A DNA stretch of 64,000 nucleotides. Source: Microglena sp. YARC (Eukaryota; Chlorophyta; Chlorophyceae; Chlamydomonadales; Chlamydomonadaceae). The notes under the pieces are model-generated. The model was not told the origin of the DNA, made no database searches, and saw only the letters and a program-made list of their open reading frames with translations. This document shows positions 46,788 to 60,100 of this stretch, piece after piece (within the stretch, counting starts at the first letter, position 1; the number at the start of each line of letters is the position of its first letter). The stretch covers positions 118,704,642-118,768,641 of the forward strand of contig CM039462.1 of the NCBI GenBank assembly GCA_022414725.1, in the 5' to 3' direction. A program made the translations under genes and the position numbers.

Positions 46788-48016
46788 TAACATACCACAT
46801 ACATCTTTCATAAGTCTCATACACCCTCGCGCGTGTCAAGTAGACTTTAACATGTAATGTAATGTAATAACTAACTTGCTTGGTACTGGCCTGCACACTG
46901 CATGAGCTTGATGTATGAAGCCCGCCAAAGGGTATAAATGGAACGCCCACCTGCGCCCACCATGATTATGCCAGCTCAAGGAACAGTAGCTTGCTTTAGT
47001 TTGGCTGAATAGCCAGCCATTGTGAGCTGCCTAGAGGCTGCTGCTTGTAGCCTAAAATAAAAGCTTTGTCTCGAATCGTTGTATGGGTCCATCAGTGTAT
47101 GGGTCCATAAATTCTTCTGCTCTGAATATCAGTACACAACAACATGCATTTTGTTATGTTCTTTAGGGCCCCTGTCAGGCCTTCAACTTGCTCTCGTACC
47201 CGGATGTCAGAAATCCATTCTTGTACGGCAACTCAGCGCACGAAGAGGAACACAAGGCATCCTCGGGCAAGTAGTACTGTTTGCAAGCATCTGAGACCAA
47301 GAAACCCTTTGTAGTAGCACTCCAAGGCACCTATTTTACACGATGGGCACCGGTAGGACCGTGGACCTGGAACGGGAATGGGTAGTTCTTGCAAAAAGGT
47401 TGAGGCCACCCCACAGCCCTCTAGAGATCTAACCTTGGCAAATACCGGTAGTTCGCTGGGGCTCAGCACTTGCAGTTGCATCATCTCCATCGAGGGCTCG
47501 GGCAGGGCTGTTTTATTCCGAAGAACTTGCTATTTTTTGCTGTCCAGACAGTTTTTGCGGCTTTGTGTACAATGAATGTGCAATTTTAATTTCTAAAAAA
47601 AAAAAAAACTGTCCAGTATTAATGTATTATCCCCGGAATTCTTGAGGCCATGTTGGTGGCACAAGTGGCGACCCAAGCCTCATTCTACGGTGCGGTGGCG
47701 GTGGCGCAGAGCGCTGAGCGCCGCTTGTCTAAAGGGGGTTTCGGGGCGTCAGCGTCTTGTGTTGACCCTCTGCGCGAAACAGTCTATTTGCTAGTAGCTC
47801 AGTACTGCCGGTACGCCACCGGCCAGAAACCGCTGTGGCTCTGGTCGCCTCTGGCCAGAAACCGCTGTGGCTCTCGGTTGCGATTGGTCAGGTCATGGCT
47901 GTAGTGCATATGTACCTCAGCTGTCGTCATTCAAACTTCCTTGTTTCTACTGCCAAATAGCTCGAACCACTTCCGTAGTCAAGTATCACCTGTGGCCCCG
48001 AGCTAGCATTTTCACG

Positions 48017-49120
48017 ATGGCAAACATGATCTCGTACTCCGAGCGCTACTACGATGACATCTATGAATACAGGTGCGAGGCGGTTATCGACGTGGCGCAG
48101 GTCATTCATGCTCAGTGAACTTGCCAGTGTTCATCCCCGCACCGAATCATCCTCGCAGGCACGTGATACTGCCTGCTGATATTGCGAAGCTGCTTCCAAA
48201 GGGCCGTTTGCTATCCGAGGTAGGGTATTCGTTTCCTAGGTTGACATCCTCAGGATTGCTCCCGAAGCCGAATCTGCTGCTGCATCATAAGTGACGAAGT
48301 CCTCCGCACTGTCCTGTGCTCAATCGCCTTGCTCATAAGATGCCATTCAAGCTTAGCCTTTCTGTCTTGCACATTGCATCTGCTCTGCTTTGCTCAGGTC
48401 TGCTCTGCCCATATCTGCTCTGCTCTGCTCTGTCTTGCGGGAAAACTATGATAGCTTTCAATCCACATCTTACACCGAAGTAAGTAAGCCAATTCAATCA
48501 ACCTGACAGACCGCTCTCATCACTAAATACACATGCACCCTTGGCTGGCATAATCCTGCAGGACGAATGGCGTGGCATTGGTGTTCAACAATCCAGAGGC
48601 TGGAACCATTACGCAATTCATCGCCCTGAACCCCACATCATGCTGTACAGGTGAGAGTGCAACCGGGCAGTTGATTTAGTGGCTTGCCCATAGAATGAGC
48701 TAGAACAGTAATCTCATAATGCCGGGATACACAGGCACCTTTAGTTGACTCCAGAATCCATTTCAGAAGTTCATTTACCTTGTAAAGTTGCAGGCACATT
48801 TAGAGTCCAGGAGGGCACCAGGTCACTTTTTCATTATTGTTGTTCTCACCATCACCAACATCATCACTAACATCACCAACAGCATGAACACCAGCATCGC
48901 CAAGCTGAGCCAGAGAACATGGAGCTCCACAGCAGCATTCTGTTTGATCAAAGCCACTACTAGGTGCCCCTATCGCCACAACTCGCTCAGCTGCCTTTGC
49001 TGGAATAATCTATCTCCCTCTACCTTTGTATGATGCAGGCGGTTGAAAAACTATGGACAGCCACACCCATCCATCCCGGGTGTGTTAATTGGACAGGACG
49101 TTTCTTTGGCTGTATTCTAG
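48017..49120 (+). CDS. CKS1: Cyclin-dependent kinase regulatory subunit CKS1, 4 exons
   Basis: Small adaptor that binds CDK1/2-type kinases and phosphorylated CDK substrates to promote cell-cycle transitions. Exons 48017-48072, 48159-48219, 48562-48650, 49039-49120; all GT-AG, phases match, 95 aa, against about 80-90 in plants. ISYSERYYDDIYEYRHV (5-21) is the family start; LPADIAKLLPKGRLLSEDEW (23-42) follows; GVQQSRGWNHYAIHRPEPHI (46-65) contains the anion-binding residues and the HxPEPH hinge (59-64) that controls strand exchange. The last exon gives RRLKN and a longer, unconserved tail. Introns are short and have no echo exons. It sits just right of the duplicated SNF7 region; about 180 bp separate its start from the repeat edge, so its promoter may lie partly in segment B sequence. 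Confidence 0.96.
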
Positions 49121-50600
49121 AGAAGGCTGTCCGTTTGTATTCATGAAAGCTAGTCCCCCGCCAGGAGCAAATCCCAGGATGCACTGGGCACTTGGCTGCG
49201 GGTAAATCATTAAATTGCTGCTGAGGAGTTGCTGCTACAACTGCTCCAGACCTCACCCACCCCATCATGTGGGGTGTGGGTGTCGTCTGCATTGCCACGC
49301 ACCAATGTGTACTTTGTTGGGCGATTCAATGCAATGCCAGTGGAACTCTTGTTGAGTATTATGCACCTCGTTGACTTTGAGATCTGCCATCATAGGCCAA
49401 GCTGCCTACATATTGGCTTCCATACCGCTGATTATATTTTAGACTAGGCATGTCAGCATCCAGCCAGCTCCATTAGCCAGCCACTGTGCCAATCCCAGCG
49501 CTTGCAGCTGCATTATAACTCCTGACACGCCAGCTGCCAGACGCACTAGCTAGCTTCAGGTTGTGCCCAAGAATGGAGAGAGGGAGCTAAATAGAGGCTG
49601 CTAGACGTAGCTTTAAAAATAACCAGTGTACCCATCCTGTCCTTGAGGACCTTAAATCCCAAGAGCCAAAATGGTCCTGACCTAGTGGGAGTACTCCGCT
49701 GCCTCAGAAGAGAAGTTGAGCTTGGTTACATCCCCCAGCCCATAAAGGCTACTAGCCGCCTTTGGCAGTAGCATTCATGCCCAGAATTATACCCTGTGCT
49801 CTGAGCCTTTGGATCCTGTCATTTGTGCTATCTCTTGTACATAAACCTCCAGTATGTGTATACTTTCCAGCAAGTACTTTTTTTGTAAACAGAAAGTTTG
49901 TATCTGGTCTCAAGGCACACTGGCTGGCCTATTGCATTTCTAGGATCTATGGCATGCATGTTATCAATTTGTTGGAATTGGTGACATCGCTCCAGCCTTT
50001 AAGACTGCTCACCATCTTCGACAGTGACATAAACATTCAGAACTTTTCTCTTGTCAGAATGTACCGCAGCAGATCCAATCTCTGTGTGCAATCAATAATG
50101 CAAAGAAACAACTTAATCTTGAACTACGCATCTTACGACGGAGACAACTTGATCTCACAATTCTAGGGTTGGATCTGCCTGTAGTCCGGTACAAAGGAAA
50201 GGAGTCCAGAATTCATGGCTGGTATTCAGTCCTTGGTCCTGTGCTACCTGGCGGGAAGCCTGAGTCAAACTGTGGTTGAACAACATAACGACCTGCCGAG
50301 GAAATTTATTGCATGATCCAGGCTGATTCAGGGGTTAAAAAAAGCTCTCAACAGGATGCCCAAAAAACCTGGGGAGGGTCTCCCCTCCATTAATTAGGAA
50401 TACCCATTGTTTGAAAAACTTAGATATGGATTTGGGGAGTTAACAATATGGCGCACATAATAGCGTCCTCGGATTTGCAGTGCCTGGATTGCATTGAAAA
50501 AATATGTAAAAATCATGGCCAGTAACAGACACCCAAGGCGCAATTAAAAAACGAAACGGTATACATGGTCTGTTTGTCATCACGATTCAGCAAAAGTTCT
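49121..50600. other. Unassigned DNA downstream of CKS1
   Basis: No recognisable gene. A hydrophobic 134-codon frame (49,762-50,166) begins within a copy of the GGTTACATC-CAGCC ... GCCTTTGGCAG dispersed repeat and has no family motif, so I do not call it. A partial CAGCTTCTAGG-type MITE half lies near 49,545-49,620. Confidence 0.4.
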
Positions 50601-50659
50601 TCTACACCGCCCCTTGCGGTTTGTCTGGTCACTACCCCTCTAGGTCTATATGGCTGTCT

Positions 50660-50830
50660 TCAAACTGCTTGACAAATGACAAGCTTCCCCATGAAACTTC
50701 TAACTCCTTGGTCTGTAGCTCCCACATACCAGTTTGTTGCCACCTCTCGACCATGCTTCCCCTTCCAGTGGGCAGCCATGTTGTACTTCCAGATGTACTT
50801 CGCACACGTGGGGCACTCAAGTGGGGTGTT
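50660..50830 (-). pseudogene. C2H2-like zinc-finger fragment
   Basis: On the minus strand a frame encodes LECPTCAKYIWKYNMAAHWK and then GKHG, giving Cys-x2-Cys-x11-His-x4-His, close to a C2H2 or BED finger. It is followed by about 35 residues to a stop. Upstream it runs straight into a poly-C tract, so no gene body is attached. Probably a remnant of a transposon protein or of a decayed gene. Confidence 0.35.
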
Positions 50831-50837
50831 GGTTTTT

Positions 50838-50838
50838 G

Positions 50839-50869
<31 letters not shown>

Positions 50870-50999
50870 GGGTAAATACTTATTGCACGAGGTCCTTAGT
50901 AGTGCCAATAGACTACCCTTACCAAGGCCTACTCATAGGGGGTTCCAGAATGTCATTTGGAGGTCTGAGTAAAAAAAAAGGAAACAAAAATGAGAGCTG

Positions 51000-51051
<52 letters not shown>
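50838..51051. repeat. Facing poly-G and poly-C tracts
   Basis: A run of about 27 G near 50,840-50,866 is followed by a run of 51 uninterrupted C at 51,001-51,051, the longest homopolymer in the window. The two could pair or form a G-quadruplex and i-motif. True lengths are uncertain because such runs are error-prone. Confidence 0.85.
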
Positions 51052-51055
<4 letters not shown>

Positions 51056-51059
51056 TGAG

Positions 51060-53823
51060 GTGCTCAGAAAAATCTGGAAAAGTGCTCAATAAATCGCTAA
51101 TAATTATGTCATATACATCCTCAGGTACATCGTACATCCTATACTTCACAAAAATCGATTGGCATCCATCAACTTTTCAGAGAATGCTACCTCCTACATG
51201 ATTCAGCAAAAAATGCTGAAAGCAGGTTGCGATACTTTTGTTGACTGCAAGACTCGTTGGTAGTTCTCTTTACAAGATAAGATAGTTGCAAGCGTAGCTT
51301 GCGGATATTATGACAGGCGGTATAGTAGAACCTTTAAGTGCTACTACTGTAGTGCACTAGCTGGCTGGCGGTCCTAGGTCACTGACTGACCGGACCAAGA
51401 GTGCACTCGGGCACTCGGCCTCTATGGTACGACCTATAAGTGCTACCATAATAGATACAATAACCTGTCTATTTGACTAAACCGCTTTATGGCTGAATGG
51501 CTCCAGCCTTTGAGGCTGCTCGCCTTGTACTGCCTAACCGCCCATCAGCGTTTATTATGGCACGATTCATCGGCATTTCCAGGGTTGTAACTTTTAATGT
51601 TTAATTCCGAATTTGGCCACCGACATCTCAGGTCCGATTAACTTAGATGAACAAAAAAACTAGTTTTGCCAAAGGGCTGATTATGTGTGTTTGGGCCAAA
51701 GTGAAGAGTGGGTCGTTCGTGGGCGCCAACGTTGTGCAGTACACGGCCATACATAGCAGTACAGGCTTACGCTATGGTGTCCTTAACTTCACGTCCTGTG
51801 AGTAACGGTATTACACGGATGTCACAATTTCAATTTCAATAGCAGTACAGGGTTTGAAATTACCAACTCCCTTTGAAACCGGCACACTGCGATTCAACTC
51901 CAGCCCTGTAGTTCGCTTGAACTCGCGAGACCCTCGAGATAATTAATCCTCGAAGAGTCGAAGACCTTTGGGCGCCCAGGCGCTGCCGCAACCAGCCCTT
52001 TGTTCGCCACCTACTGGATGAGGGCTCTGACTTTTGGTCTGACTTTTGGTCTGACTTAGTTTGCAGTTAGGTTGCTGCCCAATCCGAGCCTGTGAAGAAA
52101 GGCAGATGATATAGAGGCTGTCTGTACCAGTACTCAGTAGAACGGAAGTAGAAGATAGATACCGTGGTGTCTACATTCCAAAGTTGCCGGTACATGGTTT
52201 ACAAACATACTTTTAGGCAGCGTACCCTTGTTCAATATGCTTTCAGGACTGAAGATTTTGTTTGCCATAGCATGTCACTCCAGTCTATTGTTCCTGTTGT
52301 GCCGTCGCTCTACCACGAGCCTTCGACGCCCCCCCTGCCCTTCCACTCGGCTACTGTGGCTACCCATGTAGCTCTCTGTCAACACCAGCCCCCCCTGGTC
52401 AACACTGCTCGTGAGGATCCTCGGCTCCTCGCTCGTTCTTGAGTTACACTATCGACCCAACCGACACCAGCCTCGAAAGCAACATATCTCCTCAAAAACT
52501 GGGCTGTTCGAGCAAGTATGTAGTTGCATGTGTCCGCAGTCGCACGCGCTTTCATCAAATTTGATTTTTTCGTGGAGGTCGACTTGCCTCTGAACCGCAC
52601 TACTTGGGCCCCTGGTTCGGAAGTTTGGAGTTTGGTGGGGACTCGCGTTGCTGCTAGGGTGGAGTTGGTTGGAATTCATTTTGTGTCATGGCTCGAAATA
52701 CAGCTCGTGAAATACAAATCGTGGGCGTCGGCCGACGCGTTGGCTGCCATCCTGGCAGCCCAGCTCGCTTGCCCGCGCGTGCCGGCACGTGCGTGGGCCG
52801 TTGGTTTCTCTTTTGCTACGGTTTCGATTCGGTTGGAATTTGGCTTGCTGCTCCTGCTGAGTTAGTTGAATATCCGTTTGACGGTTCGGACTTGAAATAC
52901 AGCTGCGAAGTTGTCAGCCACCTTCCTCTGCTCGACTAGTCACCATCGCATGAGCGGTGCCGGAAGTCGCATGGATCGACTTATCCGCTCCCCACCCTTT
53001 TCACGGTAGCACCCACCCAAACAACACCACATGCCCGACCTTTCGCTAGCCTCATTCGCATTCATCTAACACACAGCAAACGCTCTGCCTTCACAGGCTT
53101 CCAACCTGCCATTAATTGTGCTTGTCCTACTCGCCTTTGGCTCCCTGAACACGTATTCATCACTCTTGCGATTTAGCCAACAGTGCGTGGGACATCGATT
53201 CCTTGTACCTTCCACTGCGACAAGCGTCTCAATCAAAGCGTCTTATTTTTCCAGCGCTTAGCGCAGTCGGCACTCATTTTCTCCTGGACGTGGACGTGGC
53301 GCGCCTGGGCTGTCTTGACCTCGCCACGATCTGGCTTACGGGACGCAACCATTCCTCACTTTTGCTCTTGGCCACGAGCTGTCTTACGGGACGCAACTAT
53401 TCCACACTTCAGCTCTTGGCCACGAGCTGTCTTACGGGACTCAACTACTCCACACTTTAGCTCCCAGGCATGCGCATGAACGTTCATACCAGCTCTTCTA
53501 ATCAGCAGTAAATCAATTGAAGCTAATATCCCAACAGCCTGTCAATCAACTGACCAAGCAACCACCTAAGCAACCAGAAGGAACTTACGGCTACTGCGTT
53601 TTCAAACCCAGGCATGGCACGCTCTCTTGGCTGACCCTCGGCTTGCCTCTGCATACTGCATGCCTGTGCTTCTCGCGGACATTGACAAAGCTCCAATCAG
53701 ATGCACGGCCTCAGCTGTAAGACCCGACACAAAAGCACGTTGGGTTGCCTCAGCCAACAAGGCTGCTATGGGTCAGGGTCAAGTGGTAGATTTCTGAGAC
53801 CAGCCCTTGCCTGGCTTCCACAC
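51060..53823. other. Unassigned DNA upstream of the proline-rich protein gene
   Basis: No gene recognised. Around 53,325-53,460 a unit of about 54 bp (TCTTACGGGACGCAAC ... CTCTTGGCCACGAGC) is repeated about three times. The strand 52,150-53,500 is pyrimidine- and CG-rich compared with the flanks, and may hold the promoter and leader of the downstream gene. Confidence 0.4.
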
Positions 53824-54032
53824 ATGCAGCTCAAATTCAAATTCAAGTTCGAACTGCCCTACCTGCTCTTGGTCTTGCTGGTAGGAGTGTCCAGCGCACA
53901 TGCATGGGGTATGTTGCCAGACGGACAGCTCACTCCAAGGCATAATGCCCTGGCAGACCTTCAGCACTCCATTTTTGATGGAACATGGGAGGACAACAAT
54001 GCAGACAGGATGGTGCTACAGGTGTGTTCAGC

Positions 54033-54063
<31 letters not shown>

Positions 54064-54079
54064 GCTACTGCGACTGAGA

Positions 54080-54117
<38 letters not shown>

Positions 54118-57100
54118 TCCATTAGCCTATCGGACTTCAAATGAGCCCACGGCTTGATATGGGACTTATGTTTGTCTTTGTACCCTCCATCGCTCTTGTG
54201 TGTATGTGTGCATGTGTGCATAGTGCATAGGATATGATGGTGTCTGTAGATCGGTTTCAGTGAGTGTCCTCCATCCCTCCCCCGCCCCTCCTCCACTCCT
54301 CCTCCACACCTTCTTCACCACTACTCAACCGCTCCTAATTTCCACCACTCCTAATCTCCAATCCTGTGGTGCAACTGAAAATGAGACTTTACATTGACAT
54401 ACTCTGTATTTATAGCTTTAATAGGTTGTTATGTAACACTCTAAAGCCTAGGAAAAGAGGGGGATCAATTTTATGTATACATGATTTCAAAAATTTCCTG
54501 CTTTGATGTCTCAGGCACACCGAAGCCGTACACACCATTTGTATGAGGAGCGGCACCACAGCCATGGTGATGATTCTCTAAGCAGGGAGCTTTCACATTC
54601 AGAAAGTGGGAGCCGAGCAGAAGCCGCCCATCCCGACAAACTAGCCTTCTCAGAAAGTGGAAGTCAAGTGGAAGCTGCCCCTCCCACATGGCCCTCCCTA
54701 GCACAGAGGGGGAGCCAGGTGGAAGCTGCCGATCTTGGGGTTGACCAAACCAGTAGCCCAGGAGATTGGAGTCAGGGGGGGACCGCCGATCTTGGAATTG
54801 GGCAATCTGTTAGTGCAGGAGGTTCTAGTCTGAGTGAGGCCGCCCTTCACCATCACTCTCACAGCTCATCCAGACTAGCCCGCCTGTTAGCTGGCTACAA
54901 CGCTTGGTATGACTACTGCTTAACTGCTGCTGGGGGGTACTGCGCCCCCTGTGAGCAGTACGAGCGGCCCTGTGAGGTGCGAGTTTTTTGATTTGTTTGG
55001 TCTTTGTTTAATTTGGTGGGGAGGGGGGTAGGGAGAGGGGTGGGTGGGTGGGGGTGGAGGCGGGAGTGGTGCTATGTGAGCTATGCTGAAAAGAAGAAGG
55101 GGATCAGTACGAGCAGCCCTGTGAAGTGCGAGCTTTTGGTCTAGTTGGTCTTATTTGGTCTGTTGGTGGGGTGGGGTGGAGGTTTGGGTGTGGCTGTGTG
55201 TGTGTGTTGGTGAGGATGTGGGTGGTTATGGTTGGGTATTGTTGGGGTGGTGGTGGGGGTGGGTGGGTGGGTGGGTGGGGCAGCGTCTGCATGTTTGCTC
55301 ATTACTACAGTGTTAGCATGGATTAGGAAGGGTTATGTGGATATGATGTTTTAGCAACTCTGATATTTTTAGCTGTTCGGATATTGTGAAAAACTGTTTT
55401 AATTCATTTATACCACAGACCAATGATCTTGAGGGGAGTGATAACCGCATCTGCATGCTTCCCACTTACTAGGGTGGCAGTGGGGATTAGGAGGGATTAT
55501 GTGGACATGGTTTTTAGCTACTCAGTTATTTTGAGCTGTCTAGCTTTCCCTAATTCCCTAACTGGTTTGTATCCATTAATACCACAAACCAATGATCTTG
55601 AGGGGAGCGATAACCGCATCTGCATGCTTCCCACTTACTAGGGTGCAGTGGGGATTAAGGAGGATTATGTGGACATGGTTTTTAGCTACTCAGTTATTTT
55701 GAGCTGTCTAGCTTTCCCTAATTCCCTAACTGGTTTCTATCCATTAATACCACAAACCAATGATCTTGAGGGGAGCGATAACCGCATCTGCATGCTTCCC
55801 ACTTACTAGGGTGGCAGTGGGGATTAGGAGGGATTATGTGGACATGGTGTTTAGCTACTTGGTTATTTTTAGCTGTCTAGCTTTCCCTAATTCCCTAACT
55901 AGTTTGTATCCATTAATACCACAGAACGATGATCTTGAGGGTAGCGCTGAGAGCATCTGCATGCTGCCCGCGTACTATGGAGGCAACGTGGATGACGAGG
56001 GCTTGTGTGGAGCCTCTGTGACCCCCATGAATATTGGACGCGAAGATATCAGCATCACTCTGGCCAGTGGAGCCACCGCAGTCATTGGCCAACTCATGCA
56101 GTTCATAGATGTTAATGGAAGGTGGGAAAACCTGCCTAAAACCTGCCTTAAATCTGCCTTCAACCTGCCTTCAACCTGCCTAAAACTTGCCTTAAACCTG
56201 CCTAAATCTGCCTAAGACCTGCCTTACACCTGCCTTAAACCTGCCTTAAACCTGCCTTAAACCTGCCTAAAACCTGCCTAAAACCTGCCTTAAACCTACC
56301 TAAAACCTTACTGAATTGAAACCTGCCTGAACCCTTCCATACTTGAAACCTTGCTAAATTGAGACCTGCCCTACTCAAAACCTGGTTAAACCTGCCTGAA
56401 ACCTGCCTATTACCTGCCTAAATTAAAACCTGCCTGAAACCTGCCATACTAGAAACCTGGCTAAATTGAGACCTGCCCTACTCAAAACCTGCCTGAAACC
56501 TGCCTAAAACCTTACTAAATTGAAAACTGCCTGAAACCTGCCATACTTGAAACCGGGCTAAATTGATTCCATGCAGTCAATTGATGTATGCGGGAGGTGG
56601 GGCTTTGTGCTCACTGTGGTAGTTCCCCACTGTGCTGTCTCTCGTCCGCTCACATGCCCTACGGCTGCCTGCACCCTGTTAAGGTTGTTAAACAGGTGTT
56701 AGGGTGTTAAATACCTGTTCAACAACTACATGTTTAACCATAAGTGTACATAAACAGGTGTTTAACACCCTGAACAACTGTTTAACAACCTGAACAGGGT
56801 GCAGGCTGCCGTAGGGATGCCTAGGTTTCACTCTTAGTTCTCTCTGTGGTTTTGAATAAGCCAATCATACCCTTCGCTAACTATACCCTTCCGTACCTTC
56901 CTTAATTGAAATGTGCCCAACTTGGAACCTCCCCTAATTGAAAGCTGCGCTGATTGAAACATTTGCTAAATTAAACTTGTGCTAATTGAGCCAAGGGGCA
57001 GGCCCCACTTGACATCTGCAGTGCTTGAAAACTACCCTTTTTGAAAACTGCGCAGGTGGTATGGAAACATACGCCTCCAATGTCCCTACATGCTACTGCT

Positions 57101-60100
57101 AGATTCCAGTGCGGGGCAATACATCCAGTACAACGTCACCAACTCCGCTTTCCCTATCTTGCTATGGAGTACCACAATCGACCGATCGACATACGGAGGA
57201 TTGTACAGGACCTGCACCACCTATACGTTTGAGATGGATAACATCGACCCATGTCGCACAAGTGTGATCAATATGACTGTAGACTTCTTTGTGCGTGCCA
57301 CTTTTGCTAAGGACGATGACACATGTGATGTGTTGGACTCAGCCACTGATGGGCAAAGGGTAAGTCTGGGTGGGACTGGGCGGGTCTGGCTGGGTCTGGG
57401 TGGGTCAGTATACTTCTTTGTGCATGCCACTGTCCGTACGGACGATGCCACACGTGATGTGTTGGACACAGCCACTTATGGATAAAGGGTGAGTCTGGGT
57501 AAAGGAGGGCTCTGTTCTCAACTGTATGTGTGTGTATGCAGGTGAACCGGCACCCTACGTCTGCAGACAGCAATACCAGGCCTTGTTGATACGAGCACCT
57601 TGGGCGCGTACCTGCTTTGTTCATTCTGCTTGTTGCACTGCCTTATCTTGCTTGCAAACTGCCACCTAAATGTATGTTGGCTATGAGGGACCCCCAGACC
57701 CCCCATGATCTCCCGGAAGTTCATTCTCCCATGTTAATTAACAGTGGTGGGCTAGATAGTTAATAGTGGTGGGCTAGTTAGATAATATTAGTGAGTAATA
57801 GTGGTTAATAGTTGGAAGTGGATGCCCCCAATCCACGGGGCACCTGTACTTCAACACTTGAGGACCTCCAGGGCAATGTGAGACTAGATGGTCCTACCTG
57901 GTAAGCCGGTATCCTGCCATGGGTAGGACCGTTACTAGTCTAGTCTCACTCAAGCACCTCTCGGGTTGCATCTTTGCATTGTCCTATACATTTCAAATTG
58001 CAGATGCATCATGTGTGTTATTATTACCTTTACCTATCTTCCTGTTGTTTTGTCATTGCAATGTATGCTATCACGATTCCTATTATCAATGGGAGCACCT
58101 CCGGAACCAGGGTACTACATTTTGTCAAATTGGTCAGCGCTTGAAGCGCACAGACGTCAAATTGGTCAGCGCTTTGTAGCGCAAGAAGCGCAAAAACTGC
58201 GCGCTGCGCCTAGTAGTACCCTGTTAGGAACCACTCATCTTTGTTAGGCTCATGTTGCACTGCTCACCGTGTTCTCTGGTGCCAAGCCAATTGCCCTTGT
58301 TTTTCACATCAGCAAGCACTCATCTTTGTTAGGCTCATGTTGCACTGCTCACCGTGTTCTCTGGTGCCAAGCCAACTGCCCTTGTTTTTCACATCAGCAA
58401 GCACTCATCTTTGTTAGGCTCATGTTGCACTGCTCACCGTGTTCTCTGGTGCCAAGCCAACTGCCCTTGTTTTTCACATCAGCAAGCACTCATCTTTGTT
58501 AGGCTCATGTTGCACTGCTCACCGTGTTCTCTGGTGCCAAGCCAACTGCCCTTGTTTTTCACATCAGCAAGCACTCATCTTTGTCAGGCTCATGTTGCAC
58601 TGCTCACCGTGTTCTCTGGTGCCAAGCCAACTGCCCTTGTTTTTCACATCAGCAAGCACTCATCTGTGTTAGGCTCATGTTGCACTGCTCACCGTGTTCT
58701 CTGGTGCCAAGCCCAACTGCCTCTTGTTTTTTCACATCAGCAAGCACTCATCTTTGTTAGGCTCATGTTGCACTGCTCACCGTGTTCTCTGGTGCCAAGC
58801 CAACTGCCCTTGTTTTTCACATCAGCAAGCACTCATCTGTGTTAGGCTCATGTTGCACTGCTCACTATGTATTGCTCTGCCCATTCAAACGTTTGCTTCA
58901 ATCATTATTGAGGCTCGCCCACTCAACCTCACGACTCGTAATAAGGCATATCACTCTTGCTATATGTTGATTGATTGATTAATTAATTAATTAATTAATT
59001 TACTAGATTGATAAATTGATTGATTGATTGATTGATTGACTGATCGATCGATTTATTTATTTAATTGATTGATTAATTGATTTAATTGATTGATTTATTA
59101 ATTGCTTGATTTAATTGATTGGTTGATTGATTTAATTGATTGATTGGTTGATTTATTTAATTGATTGATTTATTAATTGCTTGCTTGCTTTCTCAGGTCA
59201 CCCAGAGTATGATTTTCATTCCTACGCCCTTCGAGCCTCCCAGCCCGCCACCAGATAATCCGCCGATGTCTCCCCTCCCCCCTTCACCCAACAATCCTTT
59301 CATCCCATGGAACTGGCTCCCCCCTCCTACCCCCCTTTCCCACCCCCTCCCTCCTGCCATCACCCCCCGCCCTCCCCCCTCCTCCCCCACCTCCTCGTCT
59401 CCTCATCAGCCGCCCCCTCCTCCTCCCTCTCCGCCCCTCCTAGCCCCCCTCCTCCCCCACCCCCTCCTCCTCCGACCCCCCGCCTCCTCCGCCTCCCCCT
59501 CTCCCCCCTTCCCCACCCGCCAAGTCCACCATCCCCTCCTCCTCCGTTCCCACCCCCATCTCCTCCACCCAATCCTCCTCCTCCTCCTCCTCCATATCCC
59601 CCCCCTCCAAGTCCCGCCCCCCCCTCCCCTCCTCCTCCCCTTCCTCCAAGTCCTCCACCTGCCCCTCCTCCCTACCCACCCCCACCTAGCCCTCCCCTCC
59701 TCCCCATCTCCCCCTCCTCCTCCCAGCCCTCCTCCACCCCCACACCCCTCCTAGCCCCCCTCCACCCCCACCCCCACCCCCTCCTCCTCCTAGCCCTCCC
59801 CCTCCCTACCCCCCTCCCCCTCCTCCTCCTAGTCCTCCCCCTCCTCCCTCCTCCCCCCCCTCCTCCCAGTCCTCCCCCTCCCCCCCTCCCACCCCCTCCT
59901 CCCCCTAGTCCCCCCCCCTCCCCCCTCCCCCCTCCTCCTCCTAGTCCCCCCCCCTCCTCCCCCTCCCCTCCTCCTCCTAGCCTCCCCCGCCTCCCCCCCT
60001 CCCCCTCCTCCTCCCAGTCCTCCCCCCCTCCGCCCCCTCCCAGTCCTCCCCCCCTCCGCCCCTCCCTCTCCTCCTCCTCCCAGCCCCCCCCCACCACCTA

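Larger units (their letters stand above)
39288..47835. repeat. Segment B, copy 2 (direct, internally deleted)
   Basis: Matches 24,342-34,632 in the same direction but lacks about 1.8 kb, jumping at about 42,085 from the foldback after exon 2 to the tail of the CA minisatellite. Differences from copy 1 are dominated by single-base insertions and deletions, often in homopolymers. That suggests either less-polished sequence or free decay. Confidence 0.9.

Noticed and set aside
47650..47904. 84-codon frame (also at 34,444) rich in Ala
   Set aside because: Part of segment B repeat DNA next to SNF7; the frame is not preserved past the repeat edge and shows no family resemblance.
49762..50166. 134-codon hydrophobic frame
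   Set aside because: Starts within a dispersed repeat and has no recognisable motif; not enough to call a gene.
58269..58845. Repeat protein of up to 163 codons
   Set aside because: Product of an 85-bp minisatellite in an intron of the proline-rich gene.
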